In this document: in pieces, positions 36,790-46,326 of the stretch | How positions within the stretch are numbered: position 1 is the stretch's first letter | How the letters are laid out: each line of letters starts with the position of its first letter | NCBI RefSeq assembly: GCF_000271845.1 | Contig: NZ_JH719395.1 | Span: 2,702,108 to 2,766,107, forward strand | Reading direction: 5' to 3' | Source: Rhizobium leguminosarum bv. trifolii WSM2297 | Lineage (GTDB): Bacteria; Pseudomonadota; Alphaproteobacteria; Rhizobiales; Rhizobiaceae | DNA length: 64,000 nt | Position numbers and translations under genes: made by a program | The notes under the pieces: model-generated | What the model saw: the letters and a program-made list of their open reading frames with translations, nothing else | What the model was told of the DNA's origin: nothing | The model's database searches: none

Positions 36790-38613
36790 ATGCAAAGCGT
36801 GCGAGCAAGCGGGTCGCCAAGTGTGGCAATCCCCACAACATCGGAAACACGAGAACAGCTTGATCGCATCAGATCCAGCCAGGAATTTCACGCCCCTGAC
36901 CGTGGGCGTAGATTTCTTGATTATATTGTCGAAGAAGCGCTCGCTGAACGGGGGGCCTATCTGAAGGCCTATACGATCGCCCTGGAGGTATTCGGCCGAG
37001 ACGCCTCATTCGACGCCCAGAACGATCCTGTCGTGAGGATTGAGGCCGGCCGTATACGCCGGGCCTTGGAACGATATTATCTGGTCGCGGGGCAATTCGA
37101 CAAGGTCATCATTACCATCCCGAAGGGTGGGTATGTGCCGTGCTTCAGACACAGTGACGCCTGCCCTGCGACAAACCTCGGTCCACCGTCAGAAACGAGC
37201 GATAGTCCCGACCCTGTCGTGCAAACCGTCAGACCTTCTAAACCTGCAGATCACTCCCTCTTGGACGAGAGCACCGTTCAATCCGCTCCGCCGTCCTGGA
37301 TCTTCTATGTGACGGCGGTTTCCTTGGGTCTGATCACGTTGTTTATCGCCTTCGGCATTCCTTTTCTTTTCAGCCCTCGCACGCCGTCGCCTACCAACCC
37401 CACTGATAGGCCAGATTTTCCCCAGGTCCTTGTGGAGCCATTCGAGGACATTTCAGAAGCCGGCGCATCGGCAGGTATCGCCCGAGGACTGACGGACGAG
37501 GTGATCGGCCACCTGGCAAAGTTTAGGGAGATTGTTGTAATTTCGAATATGCCTGCGGCATTGGGCGGACAGCCGCTGCCGAAAGGACCGCGGGAACCGC
37601 GTTTTGCTTTGCAAGGTCGAGTGCGCGTCGAGGACAGCAGGTTGCGGCTGACCGCACGGTTTGTAAACCGTCATGATGGATCCGTAATCTGGGCCAACAG
37701 CTACGACAAGGACCTTCGGATACAGGACGTCTTGCAGGTTGAAGCCGACCTGGCCCAAGAGGTGGCGATCGTTCTCGCCCCGCCATATGGGATCATCTCC
37801 CAGAGCGATACCGCAACGATCCCATCGTCCACCTCCGATCAGCGGGATGACTACGCCTGCACGCAGTCTTATTACAGCTACCGGGTCGACCTCAACCCAA
37901 AGGGCCAGGCCGCGGTCCGGGCCTGTCTTCAACGAGCAACGGAGCGCAACCCGGGAAATTCCACTTATTGGGCCTTGCTGTCGATGACCTACCTCGATGA
38001 ACTCCGCTTTCAATTCAGCCTTGATAGAGTGCCTGCCCTTTCCACTTTGAAATCTGCGGTGGAAACCGCGCGCCGTGCGACCGACCTCGATCCGCAGAAT
38101 GCCCGCGCGCTGCAGGCGCTGATGCTTGCCAACTTCTTTAACGGCGATGTCGAGGCCGCGTTGAAAGTGGGAGCTGCTGCCTATGAGCTAAACCCCACCG
38201 ATACGGAGGTGGCCGGCGAATATGGCTTCCGTCTGGCGCTTTCCGGCAAATGGGATACCGGCTGTGAGTTGATGTCGAGAGCCATTAACAAAAATCCCGG
38301 CCCGAAAGGATATTACGAAGTGGGTCTGGCCATGTGCGCCTACATGCGGGAGGACTACCAGGCAGCCGAACTATGGGTCAGGATGGCGGATCTGCGATAC
38401 AATCCCATACATCACCTCGTCCTGCTTGCGATCCTTGGCGCGGAGGGCCGGCTCGATGAAGCCCGTGAAGAGCGTGATTGGCTCAAGGCGAACGCACCGG
38501 CGTTGCTGGCCAACATCCGCAACGAGATCAGCATCCGCCTGCCTCGTCTTGAGGATCAGCAACGGATCCTCGCGGGGCTGAATGCGGCAGGCGTCGCAGT
38601 CGCTTCACAATAG
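36790..38613 (+). CDS. Membrane-anchored wHTH-like regulator with TolB/FlgO-like domain and TPRs
   Basis: 607 residues from the ATG at 36790 (GGGGGGCG upstream). Amino-terminal DNA-binding-like domain at about 15-110 with VFGRDASFDAQNDPVVRIE and GRIRRALERYYLV, both identical to the short paralogue at 9607-10557. One membrane helix near 175-195, a TolB/FlgO-like domain about 215-340 (GLTDEVIGHLAKFREIVVIS ... RFALQGRVRVEDSRLRLTARFVN), then TPR-like repeats to the end. The layout suggests a ToxR-like regulator with a periplasmic TPR sensor. Target genes are unknown. Confidence 0.75.
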   Translation: MQSVRASGSPSVAIPTTSETREQLDRIRSSQEFHAPDRGRRFLDYIVEEALAERGAYLKAYTIALEVFGRDASFDAQNDPVVRIEAGRIRRALERYYLVAGQFDKVIITIPKGGYVPCFRHSDACPATNLGPPSETSDSPDPVVQTVRPSKPADHSLLDESTVQSAPPSWIFYVTAVSLGLITLFIAFGIPFLFSPRTPSPTNPTDRPDFPQVLVEPFEDISEAGASAGIARGLTDEVIGHLAKFREIVVISNMPAALGGQPLPKGPREPRFALQGRVRVEDSRLRLTARFVNRHDGSVIWANSYDKDLRIQDVLQVEADLAQEVAIVLAPPYGIISQSDTATIPSSTSDQRDDYACTQSYYSYRVDLNPKGQAAVRACLQRATERNPGNSTYWALLSMTYLDELRFQFSLDRVPALSTLKSAVETARRATDLDPQNARALQALMLANFFNGDVEAALKVGAAAYELNPTDTEVAGEYGFRLALSGKWDTGCELMSRAINKNPGPKGYYEVGLAMCAYMREDYQAAELWVRMADLRYNPIHHLVLLAILGAEGRLDEAREERDWLKANAPALLANIRNEISIRLPRLEDQQRILAGLNAAGVAVASQ

Positions 38614-38757
38614 TCGGCCGAACCCGGGCGCCGCCCTTCTCCCATAGATGTTACGTGATGCTACACGCGCTCGGCTGTTAACGGCGTTACTATCTGCCAT
38701 CACTTGAGGCCGAACCGTTCGGCCATATCAAGCCGAAAGCGGAAGGGGGGGGAAGCC

Positions 38758-39099
38758 GTGTTTCTCGACTATTTTGCACTCGGGGTGCTGGTTTTCACGG
38801 TCGTAACGCTTTTCTACGCCGTGATCGCTATCCATGACATTCCTCACATCATTGCGAAGAAACGCAATCACCCGCATCAGGACGCCATTCATATCGCCGG
38901 CTGGGTGAGTCTGTTCACCCTCCACGTTATATGGCCGTTTCTGTTCATCTGGGCCTCCCTTTATCGAGAGGACCGCGGTTGGGGAATCAAGCCCGACGGC
39001 AAGCTGGCGGAGGAAGTGGAGGCAAACGCCGAAATCGCCCGCCTTCAGGCTCGGATCGCCGAACTGGAAGCCCAACCTCTGGAGAAGGAGAAAGCCTGA
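38758..39099 (+). CDS. DUF3302 family inner-membrane protein (YiaW-like)
   Basis: 113 residues from a GTG at 38758 preceded by a long purine run (GGAAGGGGGGGGAAG). Two membrane helices (about 3-25 and 44-64) and a coiled-coil tail (LAEEVEANAEIARLQARIAELEAQ). In enterobacteria the YiaW-type gene also sits directly before an HlyD-type gene. The stop overlaps the next ATG (TGATG). Confidence 0.8.
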   Translation: MFLDYFALGVLVFTVVTLFYAVIAIHDIPHIIAKKRNHPHQDAIHIAGWVSLFTLHVIWPFLFIWASLYREDRGWGIKPDGKLAEEVEANAEIARLQARIAELEAQPLEKEKA

Positions 39100-40256
39100 T
39101 GGACCTGCTCCTGATCCTCACCTATGCCGCAATCTGCTGGACGATCTTCAAAGTCTTCCGAATCCCGGTAAACCAATGGACGCTTTCAACAGCGGTCCTG
39201 GGCGGCATGTTCCTGATTTCCGCGCTGCTCCTCATCATGAGTTACAATCACCCCTATTCAGGCGACGGACGCATCTACTTTACCTCTGCGCCGGTCATTC
39301 CTGTTGTCGGCGGACAAGTAGTGGAGGTTCCGGTCCAACCCGACACGCCGTTGAAGAAGGGCGACGTCCTCTTTCGCATCGACCCGCGCCCCTATCAGTT
39401 CGTCGTCGATCAGAAGAAGGCCGCTTTGGCGGAAGCCAAGCAGGCTGTCCTTCAATTGAAATCTGCGCTCGATGCCGCGAACTCCGCCGTGAGCGGTGCC
39501 GAGGCATCCCGCGACCGCTCCCTGCAAAGCTTTGAGAAATTCCAGCAATCGAACGAGAACGCCAGATCGAGCGGCAAAGGCGCTGTCTTTTCCGAACTCG
39601 AAGTCGAGAACCGGCGAGGCATCTACCTGACCTCCGAAGCCGCGGTCGAGACCGCACGGGCGCAGGCCATGCAAGCCAAGCTCGCTTATGACTCGGAGAT
39701 CAACGGCATCAATCCGACGGTCGCACGCTTGCAGGCCGAATTGGGCAATGCGGAATACGACCTCGACCAGACGACCGTTCGAGCCCCGAGCAGTGGCTAT
39801 GTCGCACAGGTCTTCCTGCGTCCGGGAATGATGGCTAACCCGCTGCCCTTGCGGCCGGTCATGGTCTTCATCAACAGCGAAGACCGGACATTGGCTGCTG
39901 CCTTCATCCAGAATTCGCTACAGCGAGTCCGGGTTGGCGATGAGGCCGAAGTCTCGTTCAAGGCCGTGCCCGGCAAGATATTCAAGGCCCGGATCCAGGG
40001 CATCATCGATGTGATGGCGCAGGGCCAGCTTCAGCCGACAGGCGCCCTGATCGATCCGCAGTCGCCCGAGCGCGCCTCCCCGGGTCAAACGCTGGCACGC
40101 ATCGAGATCCTCGAAGATACCAGCAAATACCAGCTGCCGGGCGGCGTCGTTGCTGATGTCGCCGTCTACACCGAGCATTGGCATCACGTCGCCGTTCTCC
40201 GCAAGGTTCTTCTCAGGATGAGTAGCTGGATGAACTTCGTTTTCCTCGAGCATTGA
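39099..40256 (+). CDS. HlyD/EmrA-type membrane fusion protein (YiaV/YibH-like)
   Basis: 385 residues from the ATG at 39099. Two amino-terminal hydrophobic segments (4-18, 29-47), then the biotinyl-lipoyl-like part (YFTSAPVIPVVGGQVVEVPVQPDTPLKKGDVLFRIDPRPYQ), a helical hairpin (about 105-225) and the second lipoyl half DLDQTTVRAPSSGYVAQVFLRPGMMA. No cognate inner-membrane pump is adjacent, except that DUF3302 proteins travel with it. Likely part of an envelope export or stress system. Confidence 0.85.
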   Translation: MDLLLILTYAAICWTIFKVFRIPVNQWTLSTAVLGGMFLISALLLIMSYNHPYSGDGRIYFTSAPVIPVVGGQVVEVPVQPDTPLKKGDVLFRIDPRPYQFVVDQKKAALAEAKQAVLQLKSALDAANSAVSGAEASRDRSLQSFEKFQQSNENARSSGKGAVFSELEVENRRGIYLTSEAAVETARAQAMQAKLAYDSEINGINPTVARLQAELGNAEYDLDQTTVRAPSSGYVAQVFLRPGMMANPLPLRPVMVFINSEDRTLAAAFIQNSLQRVRVGDEAEVSFKAVPGKIFKARIQGIIDVMAQGQLQPTGALIDPQSPERASPGQTLARIEILEDTSKYQLPGGVVADVAVYTEHWHHVAVLRKVLLRMSSWMNFVFLEH

Positions 40257-40322
40257 GACGGATGGGCTGAAGCCCGGCTGGAATTTCGGGAGACGTCGAA
40301 GCACATCCAGGGGAGTAATACG

Positions 40323-42059
40323 GTGATCGGAAGTTTCGGCATACCGATGCTAAAGGGGCTGGAGGGCTTCAATCGGAACTGGCTTCGAAGCGACATCCCT
40401 GCCGGGCTGTCGATTGCCGCAGTCGGGCTGCCGAGCGCCATCGCCTATCCCGCGATCGCCGGCCTGCCTCCCGAAACGGGAATTTATGCAAGCATCGTCG
40501 CGCCGATCGCCTACGCTATTTTCGGGCCATCGCGCCTGCTGGTCGTCGGGCCGGATGCCGCAACCATGACCGTTCTCGCCGCCGCAATGGCCGCAATCAT
40601 CGCAGCCGAGCCGGCCGCCGCAGGCGTGGACCGGATCGCGATCGCATCCGCCCTGGCGCTCGGCGTCGGGGTGTTCTGCCTCGCTGCCAGGTTTCTAAGA
40701 CTGGGAGTCGTGGCCAACTTTCTCTCCCGTCCCATTCTCGTCGGATTCTTTGCCGGCGTGTCTCTGTCGATCCTCGTCGGCCAGATCAATCGTTTCACCG
40801 GGGTCAAGATTGAGTCCGAGGGGCTCGTTCCGCCCATCGTCGAAATATTGCGCAAGAGCGCTTCGATCCACTGGCCGTCACTGATTTTCGGCCTGTCGAT
40901 GTTCGCTTTATTGTGGGTGGTAAAGGCCGCGCGTCTCAAGGTCCCCGGCCCTGTTCTTGTCGTTGTCGTCTCGGTGATCCTGTCTGCCGTCTTCGACTTC
41001 CAGGGCCGCGGCATAGCCGTCGTCGGCGACATTCCCCGCGGCTTGCCGATGTTTTCGCTGCCTGCGCTTTACGAGATGCCGCTCGACAAGATCGTGCTTG
41101 GCTCCGCCGCCGTTTTCCTCGTCAGCTTCGGTGCGGGGATTGTTGCCGCCCGCAGTTTCGGCACACGCGCCGGACAGGAGGTGGACGCGAACCAGGAACT
41201 GATCGGTCTCGGGGCGGCAAATTTCGCTCCTGGTCTTTTCGGTTCGTTTCCAATCAGCGTCTCGGATTCGAGAACGGCAATCAATATGTCGGCAGGCGGC
41301 GTCTCGCAGGCGGCCGGACTTGTCTCAGCGGCCACGCTGATCGCTGCCCTCGTCTTTCTGAACAGCGCCTTACGGATATTGCCGCTGCCGGCACTTGCCG
41401 CCATCCTGGCAATGGCGGCCATCGGCCTGATCGACATCGGCGAACTGAAAAAAGTCTGGCGCATCAGCCGGATGGAATTCGTCTTCGCATTGATCACCAT
41501 GTGGGGCGCAATCAGCTTCGGTGTTCTCAACGGCGTCATTGTCGCGATTGCCGCAACCCTCGTCTATCTCCTGCGCAAGACCATGTATCCGCGCGACAGT
41601 CTTCTCGGCAGGATCGAAGGGCGGGAGGGCTTCTTTGATCTCGCCCGCTTTCCCCAGGCGCGCCCGCAAGAAGGTGTCGCGATATGCGTAATCCAGGGCA
41701 ACATCCTGTTCTTCAACGCCGACTACGTGCGCACACGGCTCCAGATCATCGCTAAGGAGCTTGCGCGGGGGACGAGAGCCCTGTTGCTGGATGCGAGCGC
41801 CATCTCCCATGTCGACAGTACCGGCGCCGCGGCGCTCGATGCCGTCGCCCAAACGCTCTCGAAACAGAACATCACCTTCGCGATAGCCGATCTCAACGAG
41901 GAAAGCCGGCAACTGCTCGACCGCGCCGGCGTGATCACCGCTATCGGCTCAGCCAACATCTTCAACGACAAGGACGAGGCGGTGGCAGCCCTTGGATCGG
42001 CACGCGATGCAATTTTGGACAAGCCGGAAGAAACGAACGGACCCGTCCTCGGGCCCTGA
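40323..42059 (+). CDS. SulP-family anion transporter with STAS domain
   Basis: 578 residues from a GTG preceded by AGGGGAG. About twelve membrane segments in 20-420; GLSIAAVGLPSAIAYPAIAGLPPETGIYASIVAPIAYAIFGPSR is the SulP signature and SDSRTAINMSAGG the substrate-site loop. A STAS domain at about 440-555 has LLLDASAISHVDSTGAAALDAV. Substrates in the family are sulfate, bicarbonate or dicarboxylates; not decidable here. Twelve bases before the PPK2 start codon. Confidence 0.9.
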   Translation: MIGSFGIPMLKGLEGFNRNWLRSDIPAGLSIAAVGLPSAIAYPAIAGLPPETGIYASIVAPIAYAIFGPSRLLVVGPDAATMTVLAAAMAAIIAAEPAAAGVDRIAIASALALGVGVFCLAARFLRLGVVANFLSRPILVGFFAGVSLSILVGQINRFTGVKIESEGLVPPIVEILRKSASIHWPSLIFGLSMFALLWVVKAARLKVPGPVLVVVVSVILSAVFDFQGRGIAVVGDIPRGLPMFSLPALYEMPLDKIVLGSAAVFLVSFGAGIVAARSFGTRAGQEVDANQELIGLGAANFAPGLFGSFPISVSDSRTAINMSAGGVSQAAGLVSAATLIAALVFLNSALRILPLPALAAILAMAAIGLIDIGELKKVWRISRMEFVFALITMWGAISFGVLNGVIVAIAATLVYLLRKTMYPRDSLLGRIEGREGFFDLARFPQARPQEGVAICVIQGNILFFNADYVRTRLQIIAKELARGTRALLLDASAISHVDSTGAAALDAVAQTLSKQNITFAIADLNEESRQLLDRAGVITAIGSANIFNDKDEAVAALGSARDAILDKPEETNGPVLGP

Positions 42060-42071
42060 ACGGAGGGAGTT

Positions 42072-42935
42072 ATGAACAAGGGTTACGACGCAAATCTCGA
42101 AGAGGCAGTGGCCGAGGCGAAACGGAACGATAAGGACAAGAGCAAAGGCAAGAAAAAGAAGAGGTCTTGGGACTACGAGAAAGAGATCCTTCGCCTTCAG
42201 GTGGAGCTTGCTCATCTGCAGGCCTGGGTGAAGAAATCGGGCGCCCGGATCGTCATCGTCTTCGAAGGCCGTGATGCCGCCGGCAAGGGCGGAATGATCA
42301 AGCGCATCACCGAGAAGGTCAGCCCCCGGGTCTTTCGTGTCATCGCGCTGCCCGCCCCGACCGATCGCGAAAAGTCGCAGATCTACATGCAGCGCTATAT
42401 CGCTTACATGCCGGCCGCAGGTGAAGTCGTGATCTTCGACCGCAGCTGGTACAACAGGCCGGGCGTAGACCGGGTGATGGGCTTCTGCAGCGAAAAGAAG
42501 GCCGAGCGTTTTCTCGAGCTGGCGCCTCGCTTCGAGGCGGCAATTGTCGAGAGCGGTATTATTCTGCTCAAATACTTCCTGACCGTCAGCGAGGACGAGC
42601 AGGAGCGGCGCTTCAAGCGCCGGATCGATGATCCGCTTCGGCAGTGGAAACTTAGCCCGATGGACGTCGAATCCTATCAGCGCTGGTGGGATTATACGCG
42701 GGCCTACGACGCGATGCTGCGGATGACCGATAGCAACCATGCGCCATGGTGGATCGTTCCGTCGGATGACAAAAAACAAGCCCGCATAAACTGCATCTCC
42801 CACATCCTCCAGTCGATACCCTATGAGCGCGTCAAGTTCGAGGCGCCGGATCTCGGCAAGCGGCAGAAGCGCCCGGGCGGATATGTCGAAGATCAGAGCG
42901 TTCGGCATGTCGTTCCTGATGTGACCGCGCGGTGA
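42072..42935 (+). CDS. ppk2: Polyphosphate kinase 2
   Basis: 287 residues from an ATG with GGAGG upstream. PPK2 core: Walker A FEGRDAAGKGG, RYIAYMPAAGEVVIFDRSWYNRPGVDRVMGF (Walker B with the WYNR motif), the lid RRFKRRIDDPLRQWKLSPMD. The Lys-rich amino end (KDKSKGKKKKRSWDYE) is common in class I enzymes. It moves phosphate between polyphosphate and nucleoside diphosphates. Directly after the SulP gene, suggesting one transcript. Confidence 0.93.
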   Translation: MNKGYDANLEEAVAEAKRNDKDKSKGKKKKRSWDYEKEILRLQVELAHLQAWVKKSGARIVIVFEGRDAAGKGGMIKRITEKVSPRVFRVIALPAPTDREKSQIYMQRYIAYMPAAGEVVIFDRSWYNRPGVDRVMGFCSEKKAERFLELAPRFEAAIVESGIILLKYFLTVSEDEQERRFKRRIDDPLRQWKLSPMDVESYQRWWDYTRAYDAMLRMTDSNHAPWWIVPSDDKKQARINCISHILQSIPYERVKFEAPDLGKRQKRPGGYVEDQSVRHVVPDVTAR

Positions 42936-42984
42936 GTGGCGGACCGATCGGCCGATCGACGGCAAACCAGACGGGCTGACCGTT

Positions 42985-44139
42985 ATGAATCTGGAGCAGA
43001 CACGGGGCGAGGCGTTGAAGCCCGCAGACATCATGCAGACCTCGATCGAGACGCGGGTCAGCGATCTCGTGCGGCTGGGGATCATCGCACTTTTCGCCTA
43101 CTGGTCCTTCCGTCTGGTCGCTCCGTTCGCGCTGATCGTCATCTGGTCTGCGATCCTGGCTATCGCGTTGTTTCCTTTGCATGAGATGCTTGCGCGCGCC
43201 CTTGGAAACCGTCCGGCCATTTCGGCAACGATCATCGTCGTCGCCTGTCTGGTCCTCGTCATCGCACCTTTATCGCTTGTCGCCGTCAATTTCGCTGATG
43301 CGGCACAAGACCTCATCGCAAGATTGAGGACGGACAGCTTTGCCTTGCCTTCGGCGCCTCAGAGCATTCGCGAGTGGCCTGTCGTCGGCGAACGGCTCTA
43401 TGCCGCCTGGAACCAGATCGCCACCAACCTCGCCGCATCGATCACGAAATTCCAGGCGCCTCTGCGCGAGATCGCCGGCGTCGTCGTCACCAAACTCGCC
43501 TCGATCGGCGCCGGCCTGTTGAGCTTCATCGTCTCCGTTGTTCTGTCCGGCTTCCTGATGGCAACAGGTCAACGACTAAGCTCGATCGTGGCAGCTCTTG
43601 CCAACAGAGTTGCGGGCGACAGGGGCGTTGGCTTCGCCAAGCTTGCGGCCACAACCGTGCGCAACGTCTCGCGCGGCGTGATTGGCGTCGCCTTCCTGCA
43701 AACGCTTTTATGCGGGCTCTGCTTCGTCATCTTCGATCTGCCGGCAAGAGGGGCATTGACCTTTGCCGTTTTCATCCTCTGCATCATGCAGATCGGCCCC
43801 GGCCTGGTCCTGGTTCCCGCAATCATCTGGGCTTGGTTTTCCTGGCCGGTTTCGACATCCCTGGCATTTACGCTCATCGCGACGCCCATCACGCTGCTGG
43901 ACAACGTGCTCAAGCCCCTCCTCATGGCGCGTGGCTTGACGACACCAATGCCAGTGATCCTCATTGGCGTCATTGGGGGCACGCTGTCATACGGCCTGCT
44001 TGGGCTCTTCCTCGGCCCAATCGTCCTCAGCGTATTTTATGAATTGCTGCGAAGCTGGGCTTGGCCCTCGCCAACGGACGACAGGCTGACAGGCGGTGTC
44101 GAAGGGGGCGATGTGGTCGATCGGGGCGATGTCTGCTGA
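42985..44139 (+). CDS. AI-2E family transporter
   Basis: 384 residues, about eight membrane segments: a cluster at 30-95, a long amphipathic loop (100-165) and a second cluster at 170-365. GVIGVAFLQTLLCGLCFVIFDLP and IGGTLSYGLLGLFLGPIVLSVFYELL are typical of this family. Some members export AI-2, others exchange Na+ and H+; the name alone does not show the substrate. 49 bases after PPK2. Confidence 0.85.
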   Translation: MNLEQTRGEALKPADIMQTSIETRVSDLVRLGIIALFAYWSFRLVAPFALIVIWSAILAIALFPLHEMLARALGNRPAISATIIVVACLVLVIAPLSLVAVNFADAAQDLIARLRTDSFALPSAPQSIREWPVVGERLYAAWNQIATNLAASITKFQAPLREIAGVVVTKLASIGAGLLSFIVSVVLSGFLMATGQRLSSIVAALANRVAGDRGVGFAKLAATTVRNVSRGVIGVAFLQTLLCGLCFVIFDLPARGALTFAVFILCIMQIGPGLVLVPAIIWAWFSWPVSTSLAFTLIATPITLLDNVLKPLLMARGLTTPMPVILIGVIGGTLSYGLLGLFLGPIVLSVFYELLRSWAWPSPTDDRLTGGVEGGDVVDRGDVC

Positions 44140-44168
44140 CCTTTCCGCAGCTCGAGTGAGGAGAAAAC

Positions 44169-44291
44169 ATGTCGAAAGCTTCGACCCACTGGAGCGACAA
44201 AGCGCTCATCATTGTACTGCGGACGCTGTTAATCCTGGCCGTGCTTGGGGCGCTTGCCGTCCTGATCAAATTCGTTTGGGCATTCCTGTGA
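44169..44291 (+). CDS. 40-residue single-pass membrane peptide
   Basis: ATG at 44169 with GAGGAG nine bases upstream; ends TGA at 44289-44291. The product is a short charged start (MSKASTHWSDKAL) followed by one hydrophobic helix (LILAVLGALAVLIKFVWAF). It lies 29 bases after the AI-2E gene and about 110 before the MscS gene, in the same direction. I do not recognise it; the strong ribosome site and membrane helix argue that it is real. Confidence 0.6.
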   Translation: MSKASTHWSDKALIIVLRTLLILAVLGALAVLIKFVWAFL

Positions 44292-44403
44292 TCACCTCAA
44301 CCGCCTTCTGCGAAGCGCCCGCCCGCCCCAGCAGTCCCGGCACGCTGCTATGGCAGATCTTCCCAAGAGCCAGCGTCCAATACCCAATCCGAAAGACCAC
44401 AGA

Positions 44404-46326
44404 ATGAGATGGATCGCGGCAGTGGTGCTTTTTCTTGTCCTCGCAGCCACGACGCAAGCGCAGACCCCTGCCGTGCCGGCGCAGCAGAAGATCGATGATC
44501 TTGTCCGACTGCTCCAGGATCCAGAGGTGCAATCGCTGCTCGAAGCTCGAAAATCTGAACCAGCGCCGAAGCCGCCGGAGGAAACGTTGTTTGCGTGGGA
44601 AGCTGCGATGCGGGCACGCTTCGACGCGACGCTGGCGGCCCTCCCTCGCATACCCGCGGAGATAGGGGCAGCCGCGGCCCGAACGAGACATGACGCGCTC
44701 TCTGCAGGATACGCGCCCGTCTTCGTGATCCTGCTGTGCCTGCTCGCCGCCGGCGTGATCGCCGAGCGGCTTTATCTCCGGGCAAGAGCCGGGGCCGTGT
44801 CGTTGGCGGCCCAGCTTCTATCCTTGGCTGTCTTCACCTTCTCGATGGGGCTGATCTTCTTCGCACTGCGGTGGCCGCCACTGACGGAGGCAACCCTGAT
44901 GGTCGCGCTCGCCGGCATCATCGCCTTTCGGGCAGCGTCCATCGCTATCGACTTCGCCGTGGCCCGCCCGCACATCCGACGACGAATAAGGCTTTTCGTC
45001 GGCGTGCTTTTCGTCGCAATCGCAGCGGCCATGCTCGGAAAACCGATCGGCGTCGATCCTGCAGTGTCACAGGCCGTCTCCTGGTGTTTCTCGCTCGTCC
45101 TCGTGATCCTCGCAATCGAGGGCGTCGTGTCAGTGGTGGCCATGAGCCTTAAGGCGAGACTGGCCATAGTCCTCGCCGTTCTGATCCTCTGGGTGGTGTG
45201 GTCGGTCGGCCTCACCGGACTTTTCCTGATCGGCGTCTACGTGCTCCTTCTGCCTCCGCTGCTGAAAGTCGTCGGGAACGCCGCCGGGGCGGCCAGCTCG
45301 GCCGAGCCGGGAAGCGTCCGACAGGTCCTCCTCATCCGCGGAAGCCGGGCGGTCGTCGTTCTGCTTGCGCTGGCGTCGCTTGCAATGGTGTTGAAAACCA
45401 GCACGACGACGATTATCGCGGGCAATGCGGCCGCACAGGCGATCGCATATGGTCTGCTGAAGAGCGTGGTCGTCGTCCTGCTCGCCGACCTCGTCTGGCA
45501 TCTGTCGAAAGCGTGGATCGATCGGACACTGGCGCCGGCGGCCGAGGGTATTGCGCCCTCCCCGGCCGAGTCCGCGCGGCGCGCGCGCCTGCGCACCCTG
45601 CTTCCGATCTTCCGAAACATGCTCGCGGTACTGGTCGCAGTGATGGCGGTGTTGATCGTGCTTGCGCAGCTCGGCGTCGAAATCGGGCCGCTGATTGCCG
45701 GAGCCGGGATCTTTGGTGTGGCGCTGGGTTTCGGATCACAGACCTTGGTCAAGGACGTGATCAGCGGCGTCTTCTACATGCTCGACGACGCCTTCAGGGT
45801 CGGCGAATACATACAGAGCGGCAGCTACAAGGGCACGGTCGAAGGGTTCAGTCTCCGCTCCGTCCGCCTCAGACATCACCGGGGTCCTGTCTTCACCGTT
45901 CCCTTCGGCGTGCTCGGCGCCGTCGAGAACATGAGTCGGGATTGGGTGATCGACAAGTTCAGGATATCGGTCGGCTTCGACACTGACCTCAACAAGGCCC
46001 GCAAGATCGCCAAGGCGATCGGCGTCGAACTGCAGGCGGATGCAGAAGTCGGCCCGATGTTCATAGAACCGCTTAAGATGAAGGGTGTCGAGGAATTCGG
46101 CGACTACGGCATCGTGCTGAGTTTCGCGATGACGACGGTCCCCGGCCAGCAGACCTACATCCGCCGCAAGGCCTATTTGATGATCCGCGAGGCATTCCAG
46201 GCCAACGGCATCTCATTCGCAACGCCGAGTGTGCAGATCGGCGGCGATGACAAAACCGGAGCAGCGGCCGCAATGATTGCAACACGCGACCGCCAGGAAA
46301 AGAGCGCCACCGGGACGGAGGGGTGA
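44404..46326 (+). CDS. MscS-family mechanosensitive channel, long form
   Basis: 640 residues from the ATG at 44404, chosen because it opens a signal peptide (1-20, AATTQAQ cleavage); an ATG at 44350 is an alternative. A periplasmic helical region (20-110) precedes about nine to ten membrane helices; the pore helix is LIAGAGIFGVALGFGSQTLVKDVISGVFYMLDDAF, near residues 435-470, followed by the MscS beta domain. Such large MscS relatives release solutes on osmotic downshock. It ends just before a strong terminator. Confidence 0.88.
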   Translation: MRWIAAVVLFLVLAATTQAQTPAVPAQQKIDDLVRLLQDPEVQSLLEARKSEPAPKPPEETLFAWEAAMRARFDATLAALPRIPAEIGAAAARTRHDALSAGYAPVFVILLCLLAAGVIAERLYLRARAGAVSLAAQLLSLAVFTFSMGLIFFALRWPPLTEATLMVALAGIIAFRAASIAIDFAVARPHIRRRIRLFVGVLFVAIAAAMLGKPIGVDPAVSQAVSWCFSLVLVILAIEGVVSVVAMSLKARLAIVLAVLILWVVWSVGLTGLFLIGVYVLLLPPLLKVVGNAAGAASSAEPGSVRQVLLIRGSRAVVVLLALASLAMVLKTSTTTIIAGNAAAQAIAYGLLKSVVVVLLADLVWHLSKAWIDRTLAPAAEGIAPSPAESARRARLRTLLPIFRNMLAVLVAVMAVLIVLAQLGVEIGPLIAGAGIFGVALGFGSQTLVKDVISGVFYMLDDAFRVGEYIQSGSYKGTVEGFSLRSVRLRHHRGPVFTVPFGVLGAVENMSRDWVIDKFRISVGFDTDLNKARKIAKAIGVELQADAEVGPMFIEPLKMKGVEEFGDYGIVLSFAMTTVPGQQTYIRRKAYLMIREAFQANGISFATPSVQIGGDDKTGAAAAMIATRDRQEKSATGTEG

